From Alkalinema sp. FACHB-956 (GTDB lineage Bacteria > Cyanobacteriota > Cyanobacteriia > Leptolyngbyales > Leptolyngbyaceae): a stretch of 64,000 nt of DNA. Position 1 is the stretch's first letter. Each line of letters opens with the position of its first letter. Under the pieces are notes generated by a model that was not told the DNA's origin, made no database searches, and saw only the letters and a list, made by a program, of their open reading frames with translations. The stretch lies in NCBI RefSeq assembly GCF_014697025.1, contig NZ_JACJRC010000024.1:1-64000 (forward strand). Direction: 5' to 3'. Below, piece by piece: positions 9,357-17,064 of the stretch. The translations under genes and the position numbers were made by a program.

Positions 9357-11003
9357 ATGGTTGAACTCAATACCGCTGAACTCTTGGTCAAATGCTTGGA
9401 AAATGAAGGGGTGGACTATATCTTTGGCCTCCCTGGCGAAGAGAATTTACACGTTCTCCAAGCCCTCAAGCATTCCAGTATTCAATTCATCACCGTTCGC
9501 CATGAGCAAGGGGCTGCCTTCATGGCTGATGTCTATGGACGCTTAACGGGCAAAGCGGGCGTCTGTCTGTCTACCCTGGGGCCGGGGGCCACTAATTTGA
9601 TGACCGGGGTCGCCGATGCCAACCTCGATCGTGCCCCTTTAGTCGCCATCACTGGACAAGTCGGCACCGATCGGATGCATATTGAGTCCCACCAGTATCT
9701 CGATCTGGTGGCCATGTTTGCCCCTGTCACCAAGTGGAATGCCCAAATTGTCCGCCCCGGCATCACCCCGGAAGTGGTGCGTCGGGCCTTCAAGTTAGCC
9801 CAGACAGAAAAACCCGGCGCAGTCCATATTGATTTGCCAGAAAATATTGCAGCCATGACGGCCCCAGGCTATCCCCTACAAAAGCATGACTTAGAAAAAA
9901 CCTTCGCCTCCTTTCACAGTATTGAAACCGCCGCCACCGCCATTTCCCAAGCCAAGAATCCCATTATTTTGGTCGGCAATGGTGCCATTCGGGCCTCTGC
10001 CAGCCCTGCGGTCACCCGTTTTGCCCAACAGTTGAATATTCCCGTTGCCAATACCTTTATGGGGAAAGGCGTGATTCCCTATACGTCTCCCCTTGCATTG
10101 TGGTCAGTGGGATTGCAGTCCCGAGACTTCATTACCTGCGGTTTTGAACGATCGGATTTGGTAATTTGTATTGGCTATGATTTAGTGGAATATTCGCCCA
10201 AAAAATGGAATCCTGATAGTCAGATTCCCGTCATTCATATTGATGCCACCCCTGCTGAAGTCGATAGCAGTTACATTCCCATTGCAGAAGTCATTGGCGA
10301 TATTTCCGATTCCCTTGAGGAGATTTTGAAACGGGTCGATCGTCAGGGTAAACCCACCCCCTACGGATTAGAACTCCGCGAAAACATTGTGGCGGACTAC
10401 GAATATTACGCCCAGGATACGGAATTCCCCATTAAGCCCCAAAAAATTATCTACGACCTGCGGAAAGTCATGGGAGGGGATGACATTGTCATTTCCGACG
10501 TGGGTGCCCACAAAATGTGGATGGCGCGGCATTATCACTGCGAAAAACCCAACACTTGTTTGATCTCCAATGGCTTTGCCGCCATGGGAATTGCCATTCC
10601 GGGGGCGATCGCGGCGAAGTTAGTCTATCCCGATCGCAAGGTAGTGGCCGTCTCCGGGGATGGGGGATTTATGATGAACTGCCAGGAACTGGAAACGGCT
10701 TTACGCATCGGCACCAATTTTGTCACGCTCATTTTTAATGATGGAGCCTATGGCCTGATTGATTGGAAACAACATAACTATTTTGGGGAATCAGCTTTTA
10801 TTCAGTTTAGCAATCCCGATTTCGTTAAATTCGCAGAAAGTATGGGACTCAAAGGTTATCGAGTCACCCAGACCGCAGACCTACTGCCAACCCTCCAAGA
10901 AGCACTGGCGCAATCGGTGCCTGCCGTGATTGATTGCCCGGTGGACTATCGTGAAAATCTAAAGTTCACCCAGCGATCGGGGGAAGTGGTTTGCAATATC
11001 TAG
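9357..11003 (+). CDS. 2-oxoglutarate decarboxylase (thiamine-diphosphate enzyme)
   Basis: This 548-residue ThDP enzyme looks like acetolactate synthase but fits the cyanobacterial 2-oxoglutarate decarboxylase group, which yields succinic semialdehyde and CO2. The catalytic Glu is in VRHEQGAAFMAD. The ThDP/Mg motif starts GDGGFMMN and ends at FNDGAYG. The start is ATG 9357, because the next upstream start (TTG 9324) adds an untypical leader. The neighbouring semialdehyde dehydrogenase, 196 bp upstream and on the same strand, makes the assignment much stronger than homology alone, since the same pair closes the TCA cycle in Synechococcus PCC 7002. Many databases would label it acetolactate synthase large subunit. 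Confidence 0.85.
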   Translation: MVELNTAELLVKCLENEGVDYIFGLPGEENLHVLQALKHSSIQFITVRHEQGAAFMADVYGRLTGKAGVCLSTLGPGATNLMTGVADANLDRAPLVAITGQVGTDRMHIESHQYLDLVAMFAPVTKWNAQIVRPGITPEVVRRAFKLAQTEKPGAVHIDLPENIAAMTAPGYPLQKHDLEKTFASFHSIETAATAISQAKNPIILVGNGAIRASASPAVTRFAQQLNIPVANTFMGKGVIPYTSPLALWSVGLQSRDFITCGFERSDLVICIGYDLVEYSPKKWNPDSQIPVIHIDATPAEVDSSYIPIAEVIGDISDSLEEILKRVDRQGKPTPYGLELRENIVADYEYYAQDTEFPIKPQKIIYDLRKVMGGDDIVISDVGAHKMWMARHYHCEKPNTCLISNGFAAMGIAIPGAIAAKLVYPDRKVVAVSGDGGFMMNCQELETALRIGTNFVTLIFNDGAYGLIDWKQHNYFGESAFIQFSNPDFVKFAESMGLKGYRVTQTADLLPTLQEALAQSVPAVIDCPVDYRENLKFTQRSGEVVCNI

Positions 11004-11058
11004 CCCCTTCCCACTGTTCCCCTTTCCACTATGCCTCCTTGACGACTGTACCTACTTC

Positions 11059-13719
11059 CTAATTCGCCCAAAGAATTAATCCCAAATCATAGGGACTCCC
11101 CAGATTTTCATGGTGGGGCAAAATCCGTAGGGAGAAGCCCTGAAGGCCACTGGTGCGGTAGGTAACCTGTCCGGTAAAAATACAGTGCCCCTGCTCATCC
11201 TTGCCCTCAAAATTCATGGCCATGGGTTTTCCCTTAACAATATTTCCTTGATCATCCAACGGCCCTTGGTACATTTCCACTTGGACATCCTGGTGGGTAA
11301 AGCCATTCAGTCGTAACTTTGCTTTCACCGCGATCGCCTGATTCACTTGAACATCAGCACTTTCGGAAACTTCCACAGCTTCAATCCGGATGTTGTACCA
11401 ATGGGTTTGCAATTTGTTTTGCCATGCTGCCAATTCCTTGGCTGGTTGGAACTGTTGAGCAGTGAGATTTTGTGAGCGATCGCTGGCGGGGAAATAGGCT
11501 TGAGTCGCGTAGTCGGCGACCATTCTGGTCGTGTTAAACCGGGGCACATTGAGGCGAATCGTATCCTTCATTTTGGCGATCCATTTCCGGGGGAGATCGT
11601 CTTCATCCCGATCGTAGAACAGCGGCACCACTTCCTGCTCTAGGAGGTTATACAGCGCATCCGCTTCCACGTCATCTTGATAATTTTCATCGTCGTAGTC
11701 TTCCCCTTGCCCGATCGACCAGCCCGTATGAATTTGATCGGCTTCATCCCACCAACCATCGGGAATACTGAGATTGGGCAAGCCGTTCATGGCTGCTTTC
11801 ATGCCGCTGGTGCCCGATGCTTCATGGGGGCGACGGGGGGTATTCAACCAGACATCACAACCCGCCACCATGAGCCGTGCCACATGAATATCGTAGTCTG
11901 GAATAAACACAATATGGGTATGCATCCCTTCAGTACGGGCAAAGTGAATCACTTCACGAATCAGTTCTTTCCCAGGAATATCCTTGGGATGGGCTTTTCC
12001 AGCAATGACAAATTGGACGTTTCGTTTATGGTTATGGTTATGGCTGTGATTATGATTATGTAATGGGTGATGGGGTTTGCCTAGAATGATTTGCCGAATG
12101 CGATCGAGATCTCGCAGAAACAAAGTCGCTCGCTTATAGGTGGCAAAGCGTCGCGCAAAGCCGATCGTCAGCGCTGTGGGATCTAACACCTCTTCCGCTT
12201 GGAGCAATTCATGGCTAGACGCTGAGCGATCGCGGAGCATTCTTGCCAACCTTGCACGAACAAACAAAATTAAATCCAACCGACAACGCTCATGGGTCCG
12301 CCACAGTTCTTCATCGGGAATCGAGCTGGCCTTAGCCCAGAGCGATCGATGGGCGGCGGCCTCAGCCCATTGCGGCCCCAAGTAACGACTGTACAGATCT
12401 TGCATGGCCTTGGCGGCACAACTGCGACCATGTACCCCGTTGGTAATGGATGTAATGGGCACTTCATCCAGGGGTAAATCCGGCCAGAGGGGCTGAAACA
12501 TCTGACGCGATACGTGACCATGGAGCTGACTCACCCCATTGACAAAACTCGCCATTTTAATCGCCAGCACCGCCATGCTAAAGGACTCGGTAAACTCTCC
12601 CGTTTTCACCCGACCGAGGGAGAGAAATTCTTCCCGCGAGAGTCCAAAAATCTGGGCGTAGCGATTCCCCAGGGCGTGCATCACTTTATCCGGGGCAAAC
12701 AGATCGATGCCAGCGGGAACGGGTGTGTGCGTTGTAAACACTTGGCTGGCCTTGGCCACGGCCCAAGCTTCTGCGAAGGATAGCCCTGACTCCTGCACCA
12801 TACTTCGCATCCGTTCCAGGGCTAAGAAGGCAGAATGCCCCTCATTCATGTGGTAGACCGTGGGCTGATAGCCTAGGGCTTGTAGCATTTTCACGCCCCC
12901 CACCCCCAGCATCAGTTCCTGATCAATCCGCATATCGACATCGCCGCCGTAGAGTTCATCGGTGATGTCGTGATCGTAGGAATTATTAGGTTCAATATTG
13001 GTATCCAGTAAGTACAACGGAACCGTGCCGACTTGCACCCGCCACACCCGTGCGTAGACAATTCTACCGGGATATTCCACTTCAATGCGTAATTCCCGAT
13101 CGTGTTCATCCCGTTCTAAATGAATGGGCATGTTGTAGAAATCATTAATCGGATAGCGTTCCTGCTGCCAACCATCGGCATTGAGATATTGGGCGAAATA
13201 CCCTTCTTGGTAGAGTAAACCTACGCCTACGAGGGGCAAACCTAGATCACTGGCTGATTTTAGGTGATCCCCTGCCAAAATCCCCAATCCTCCTGAATAA
13301 ATCGGTAAACAATCCGTTAAGCCAAATTCAGCGGAGAAGTAGGCATAGCATTCTGGAGCCGATCGATGGTTATCTTCGACAACGTGTCGATAGGTCGTCA
13401 GAGCGGGTAACGTCTGCGATCGGTGTTTGCGGTACCAGGTTCGTTCCTTTAGATAATCCTCTAATTGCAGGGACGCCCGCTCCATTTGGGCCAGAAAGCC
13501 TTCATCCTCGGCCACTTCCTGCAACCGTTCCTGGCTAATCGTCCCGAGCATTAAGACAGGATTGTGGCGACTCGATTCCCAGAGGTCAGCATCCAAACGA
13601 CGAAAGAGATCCTTAGTTTCCAGATTCCAATCCCAGTAGAGGTTATAGGCTAAGGTTCGCAGAGGCTCTAACTTGGTGGGGAGGGAGGGGGAAACGTTAA
13701 AGGTTCGAATGGGACGCAT
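11059..13719 (-). CDS. glgP: alpha-glucan phosphorylase
   Basis: This 886-residue GT35 enzyme releases glucose-1-phosphate from glycogen or maltodextrin. It belongs to the branch with an N-terminal DUF3417 domain (LAYNLYWDWNLETKDLFRRL). YSGGLGILAGDHLKSASDLG lies in the N-terminal part, and EASGTSGMKAAMNG carries the pyridoxal-phosphate lysine. An unusual His/Asn-rich stretch, HPLHNHNHSHNHNHKRN, interrupts the protein at about residues 550-570, between RQIILGKP and VQFVIAGKAHPKD; it comes from a short DNA repeat at 12014-12065 and would sit on a surface loop. The gene is convergent with the decarboxylase and seems to be transcribed alone. Confidence 0.92.
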   Translation of the reverse strand: MRPIRTFNVSPSLPTKLEPLRTLAYNLYWDWNLETKDLFRRLDADLWESSRHNPVLMLGTISQERLQEVAEDEGFLAQMERASLQLEDYLKERTWYRKHRSQTLPALTTYRHVVEDNHRSAPECYAYFSAEFGLTDCLPIYSGGLGILAGDHLKSASDLGLPLVGVGLLYQEGYFAQYLNADGWQQERYPINDFYNMPIHLERDEHDRELRIEVEYPGRIVYARVWRVQVGTVPLYLLDTNIEPNNSYDHDITDELYGGDVDMRIDQELMLGVGGVKMLQALGYQPTVYHMNEGHSAFLALERMRSMVQESGLSFAEAWAVAKASQVFTTHTPVPAGIDLFAPDKVMHALGNRYAQIFGLSREEFLSLGRVKTGEFTESFSMAVLAIKMASFVNGVSQLHGHVSRQMFQPLWPDLPLDEVPITSITNGVHGRSCAAKAMQDLYSRYLGPQWAEAAAHRSLWAKASSIPDEELWRTHERCRLDLILFVRARLARMLRDRSASSHELLQAEEVLDPTALTIGFARRFATYKRATLFLRDLDRIRQIILGKPHHPLHNHNHSHNHNHKRNVQFVIAGKAHPKDIPGKELIREVIHFARTEGMHTHIVFIPDYDIHVARLMVAGCDVWLNTPRRPHEASGTSGMKAAMNGLPNLSIPDGWWDEADQIHTGWSIGQGEDYDDENYQDDVEADALYNLLEQEVVPLFYDRDEDDLPRKWIAKMKDTIRLNVPRFNTTRMVADYATQAYFPASDRSQNLTAQQFQPAKELAAWQNKLQTHWYNIRIEAVEVSESADVQVNQAIAVKAKLRLNGFTHQDVQVEMYQGPLDDQGNIVKGKPMAMNFEGKDEQGHCIFTGQVTYRTSGLQGFSLRILPHHENLGSPYDLGLILWAN

Positions 13720-14117
13720 AAAATTACCTCGATCGCGGGTTACCCTAATTGTGAAGGGGATTTTCGCGTTTCTGAGATAAGCTTAACAGTGTTTTTGAAA
13801 TGGATTTAGAAATGTAAATGCCTCGAATCAACACCCAGGTATAACAGCTATATAATGGCCATCCCATTGCGTAAATTACTCGCACAATTTACGCAATAAA
13901 ACTAAATAGATCCAAATCAATCTGAATAGATCTGCAAAACGTACTGAGTAAACAGATGATACAGTCCATTTATGGCAAAAAGTAAATGACAAAACGTTTA
14001 GGCTTCCATAAAAGCCAGGATAAAATCGCATAACCTATTTTTAACCTGGGATACATCTGAATATCAGATGAAACCGTAAAGTGAATATTAGGTGAATCTC
14101 GGAAGGAGTGAGATTTC
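13720..14117. other. AT-rich divergent upstream region
   Basis: No gene is seen. The 398 bp between the divergent phosphorylase and Rieske genes carry two perfect inverted repeats, at 13866-13897 and 14054-14070 (CATCTGA-ATA... form), and a GGAAGGAG ribosome-binding site at 14100-14107 for the Rieske gene. These are candidates for regulation of one or both genes. Confidence 0.5.
13866..13897. promoter_or_regulatory. perfect 12-bp inverted repeat, possible operator
   Basis: ATTGCGTAAATT (13866-13877) and AATTTACGCAAT (13886-13897) are exact inverted copies around an 8-base spacer. No T-run follows. The AT-rich, dyad form is that of a dimeric regulator's binding site. Confidence 0.4.
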
Positions 14118-15257
14118 ATGGAATTGGCAACGACGCTGACGGGGCAAACAGTCCAAAATCGGGTACGCGAAATTGGCATTAATGCCAACCATTGGTATGC
14201 GGTGGCTTGGGCCAAGGAACTGCACCCCAACCAAATTCTGCCCATTCGGCTGTGGAATCAGGAAATCGCGCTCTACCGGGATAGCCAAGGCATTGTGCAA
14301 GCGGTAGAGGATATCTGTCCCCACAAGGGGGTAGCCCTGCATAAGGGGAAAGTTCAGGGAGATGCGATCGTCTGTCCCTACCATGGCTGGGAGTTTGAAG
14401 CGGGACAATGTACGAAAATCCCCTATTTCCCACCGGAACAAAAATTACCCCGAGCCTGTGTCAAAACCTTTCCCGTCCGAGAACGCTACGGCATTATTTT
14501 TATCTTTCCTGGCGATCCAACCCTTGCTGACCAGGTGCCGATGATTGACATTCCTCAGTATGGTGATCCGGATTGGCTCATGGTAACGATCGGGGCGGAG
14601 TTTCAGGCCCACTACACGATTTGTAATGAAAACACCATGGATGTTTTCCACGGCTACTTGCATGAAAATTTGCAGGGCTGGTTTGATCCCGTTTTACTGA
14701 AGTTACAGGAAACCCAGGACACGGTACGGGCGGACTATCGCGTCTCCTACGAAGGCCCCATGACTAAGTTTTTGGGGTTGAATGAAACGTCGAAGGTGAC
14801 CACCCGGACTATTTCGGTGAATTACCAATATCCCAATTACATCAACTCTCTGGAAGGCATTTCATTTTTATACCTGATGCGGCTACCCATTTCGCCCCAG
14901 GAAAGTCGATCGTTTTCCCTTATGTTCGTCAAAGTTCGCATTCCCCGCTGGCTAACGGAACCGTTGCGGCCTGTTTTGGAACCGGTGATTCGCAACCTAT
15001 TTTTCATGCGATTTCTTCGCCAGGATATTGAAATGATTGAGAGCGAGTATGCCCATTACATCAGCGATCGCCAGCGGCGTTATGTGGAAGTCAATCCGGC
15101 CATTATTGCGGTACAACGGCTGATGGTACGGCAGTACGAGCAGTATATTCACTCCCCCAGTCACTCCCCCAGTCACTTCCCCAGTCACTCCCCCAGCGCA
15201 CCTAGCGCCAACGGAGCTTCCACCGAGAAACCCGCTGCTATTCCTGAGTCCATCTAG
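14118..15257 (+). CDS. Rieske [2Fe-2S] oxygenase, chlorophyll-catabolism/Lls1-like
   Basis: This 379-residue protein is a Rieske non-haem iron oxygenase, alpha subunit only. The Rieske ligands are C67-x-H69 (CPHKG) and C86-x2-H89 (CPYHGW). The mononuclear iron site is in E171-x3-D175-x2-H178-x3-H182. It resembles the cyanobacterial relatives of plant Lls1/pheophorbide a oxygenase, which act on tetrapyrroles or related aromatic rings, but the substrate here is not known. It has a good ribosome-binding site (GGAAGGAG). The C-terminal ~30 residues contain the repeat SHSPSHSPSHFPSHSPS from a 12-bp DNA repeat, which is outside the enzyme fold and probably disordered. Confidence 0.87.
   Translation: MELATTLTGQTVQNRVREIGINANHWYAVAWAKELHPNQILPIRLWNQEIALYRDSQGIVQAVEDICPHKGVALHKGKVQGDAIVCPYHGWEFEAGQCTKIPYFPPEQKLPRACVKTFPVRERYGIIFIFPGDPTLADQVPMIDIPQYGDPDWLMVTIGAEFQAHYTICNENTMDVFHGYLHENLQGWFDPVLLKLQETQDTVRADYRVSYEGPMTKFLGLNETSKVTTRTISVNYQYPNYINSLEGISFLYLMRLPISPQESRSFSLMFVKVRIPRWLTEPLRPVLEPVIRNLFFMRFLRQDIEMIESEYAHYISDRQRRYVEVNPAIIAVQRLMVRQYEQYIHSPSHSPSHFPSHSPSAPSANGASTEKPAAIPESI
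15149..15196 (+). repeat. four 12-bp tandem repeats inside the Rieske gene
   Basis: TCACTCCCCCAG occurs four times in a row with one substitution, encoding HSPS units in frame at the C-terminus of the oxygenase. Confidence 0.9.
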
Positions 15258-15317
15258 GTAAGTCACTCCATTCCCTGGCATGTAGACGCTGCGGGGGCTG
15301 CGGGGATAGGGGCCACT

Positions 15318-15407
15318 GGGTTAACGGCGCATGGGTTCACAGCGCATAGGTTCACAGCGCATGGGTTCACAGCGCATAGGTTCACAGGACGTGGGTTAAC
15401 GGCAAAT
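15318..15407. repeat. six 15-bp tandem repeats, intergenic
   Basis: Six contiguous units alternate between GGGTTCACAGCGCAT and AGGTTCACAGCGCAT, with diverged first and last copies (GGGTTAACGGC...). The alternation suggests that a 30-bp double unit was also duplicated. They lie between the Rieske gene and scpB. Confidence 0.92.
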
Positions 15408-15529
15408 TTGTTATCCAAAGCACGATCGCTGGATAGAATAGAGAGCCATCGAGGGTTGCTGGATTCTGGATTTCGGTTTACTTTTCTGACCGGCGTTAAC
15501 CTGTCGTTTAACCTGCCCCTTAACCTACC

Positions 15530-16321
15530 ATGTCTCGACTGTCCTGCACGATCGAAGCGATTCTCTATCTCAAGGCGCAACCGCTCTCGTTAAACGAGAT
15601 TGCGGAATGTGCAGGCTGTGAACGGGAGGCAGCGGAGGAAGGGTTGCTGGAATTGATGGCAGATTTTTCCCATCGGGAAACGGCGTTGGAGGTGGCGGAA
15701 ACGCCGGACGGCTATTGCTTGCAACTCCGCAGCGACTATCAAACGTTGGTACAGTCGATTATTCCAGCAGACATTGGCGTGGGGGCTTTGCGAACGTTAG
15801 CGGTGATTGCCATGAAGGGGCCGATCGTCCAAACGGAGTTGATTAACCTTCGGGGTTCCAGCGCTTACCAACAGGTACAGGAATTGGTGGAGCAGGGGTT
15901 TGTGCGCAAGCGGCGGCGATCGGATGGGCGATCGTACTGGCTGCAAGTCACGGACAAATTTCACCAGTATTTCCAACTGGATCAACTCCAAGGCAATTTC
16001 GATCGCTTAGCCAGTGCCACGGCAACCCCCGGAAAGAATGCCACAGCCTCTAAAGCAGGAGGCAAAGCGTCAGTAGCAAAAGATACTGGCATAGAAGATA
16101 TAGACGGTATAAGAGACCTAGAAAAGGGCGCAGAAGAGGGCATAGAGGAACTGGGGCCGCTTTTGGCCAACCAGGGGAACATCCCCGATGAGTTAGACTC
16201 CGATGAAACGCTGGATACAGGCGCAATGCTAGAGATGGCGACCTTGGAGATGGCGACCCCAGAGATCGCTGGAACCTTATCCGATGAAGTCCTGGCGACG
16301 ATCGAATGGGCAGAAGATTAA
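15530..16321 (+). CDS. scpB: segregation and condensation protein B
   Basis: ScpB (263 residues) is the kite subunit of the SMC-ScpA-ScpB condensin, acting on the chromosome. The two winged-helix domains fill residues 1-150, with IEAILYLKAQPLSLNEIAE at the start and RGSSAYQQVQELVEQGFV in the second domain. The typical protein is about 170-200 residues. Here an acidic, low-complexity tail of about 100 residues follows, rich in Glu, Ala and Thr and including two LEMATxE units from a local repeat. The tail is a lineage extension of unknown use. ScpA is not in the window. Confidence 0.9.
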   Translation: MSRLSCTIEAILYLKAQPLSLNEIAECAGCEREAAEEGLLELMADFSHRETALEVAETPDGYCLQLRSDYQTLVQSIIPADIGVGALRTLAVIAMKGPIVQTELINLRGSSAYQQVQELVEQGFVRKRRRSDGRSYWLQVTDKFHQYFQLDQLQGNFDRLASATATPGKNATASKAGGKASVAKDTGIEDIDGIRDLEKGAEEGIEELGPLLANQGNIPDELDSDETLDTGAMLEMATLEMATPEIAGTLSDEVLATIEWAED

Positions 16322-16385
16322 CAGCAGGAGATCAACAGCCGGAAATTAACAGCAGTGCGAGGGCATAGCAGATCGTGATTCCTGA

Positions 16386-16434
16386 GGCCAAGTAACTCAG
16401 CAGGCCAAGTAACTCAGCAGGCCAAGTAACTCAT
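16386..16434. repeat. 17-bp tandem repeat, ~2.9 copies
   Basis: The unit AGGCCAAGTAACTCAGC is repeated exactly, with a partial third copy that runs into the left end of the hairpin element. Confidence 0.9.
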
Positions 16435-16582
16435 ACCAAATTGATTTATCAATGCTACAGATCCGATCCCCCCTAGCCCCCCTTAAAAAGGGGGGAATTT
16501 AGTCAAATTCTTTCAAAGTCCCCCTTTTTAAGGGGGATTTAGGGGGATCGTCATGGGTTGCAATCACAGGTTGATTTGGTAT
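16433..16582. mobile_element. MITE-like palindromic element
   Basis: ATACCAAATTGATTT at the left and TTGATTTGGTAT at the right form imperfect terminal inverted repeats. Inside, GATCCCCCCTAGCCCCCCTT faces the complementary AAGGGGGATTTAGGGGGATC, each with its own inner CCCCTTxAAAAGGGG-type hairpin. There is no coding capacity. Elements of this kind, with C-run/G-run hairpins, are scattered in many cyanobacterial genomes. It could also work as a transcript-end structure. No clear target-site duplication is seen. Confidence 0.6.
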
Positions 16583-16965
16583 CAGTAGGATCCGTATTTT
16601 TGGTTAAAGAGTTGGTTCGATGAATGATCTAATTGTGAAGTTTCAGTATATTTTCATACAACTTAACAAGGGCTTATCAAGTTCTTAAATTGACTGTGGG
16701 ACATTAGCTAGCAGAATTTCTGAGGCCAATATTGCTAAGAACAGTTCCCAGGACGTTGCTAAAAACAATTTTCTGAGACCAATTGAGTTCCCCTCGATGA
16801 TCAACCCCTGAGTGACAGCCATTCGCCATGGCGGGTAGGCGCAGTAATCATTGCTGTGCTGCTTTCTCGTGGGCATTTTTTAACGCTGACGAGTTCCTGT
16901 CGTCATGGATTGATTACTGCATGTCAGAGGTTACAGAACAAGCCCCTTGGCTCGGTGCATCTTTC

Positions 16966-17040
16966 ATCAATCTCAGTCCGGTCAATCTCAGTCCGGTCAA
17001 TCTCAGTCCGGTCAATCTCAGTCCGGTCAATCTCAGTCAA
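16966..17040. repeat. five 15-bp tandem repeats upstream of the nuclease gene
   Basis: GTCAATCTCAGTCCG occurs three times exactly, flanked by a one-base variant on each side or a diverged last copy. The array ends 24 bases before ATG 17065 and must lie in the promoter or 5' leader of that gene. Confidence 0.92.
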
Positions 17041-17064
17041 TTCATCCCCCACCAACGTTAGATC

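Larger units (their letters stand above)
16322..17064. other. gene-free region with repeats and a MITE-like element
   Basis: No gene is supported in these 743 bp. The region holds 17-bp tandem repeats, a 150-bp hairpin element with terminal inverted repeats, and five 15-bp repeats that end 24 bases before the start of the nuclease gene. Open frames that run through the 15-bp repeats are open in several frames only because the repeat length is a multiple of three. Confidence 0.6.

Noticed and set aside
9357..11003. Acetolactate synthase large subunit
   Set aside because: The adjacent succinate-semialdehyde dehydrogenase and the absence of an IlvN/IlvH partner gene favour 2-oxoglutarate decarboxylase.
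15318..15407. Regular repeats that might suggest a CRISPR array
   Set aside because: The 15-bp units are contiguous with no unique spacers and there are no cas genes; the same holds for the arrays at 16966, 39704 and 44801.
16828..17061. Small protein with NLSPV repeats upstream of the nuclease
   Set aside because: Several frames stay open across the 15-bp repeats; there is no ribosome-binding site and the frame ends just before the nuclease start.
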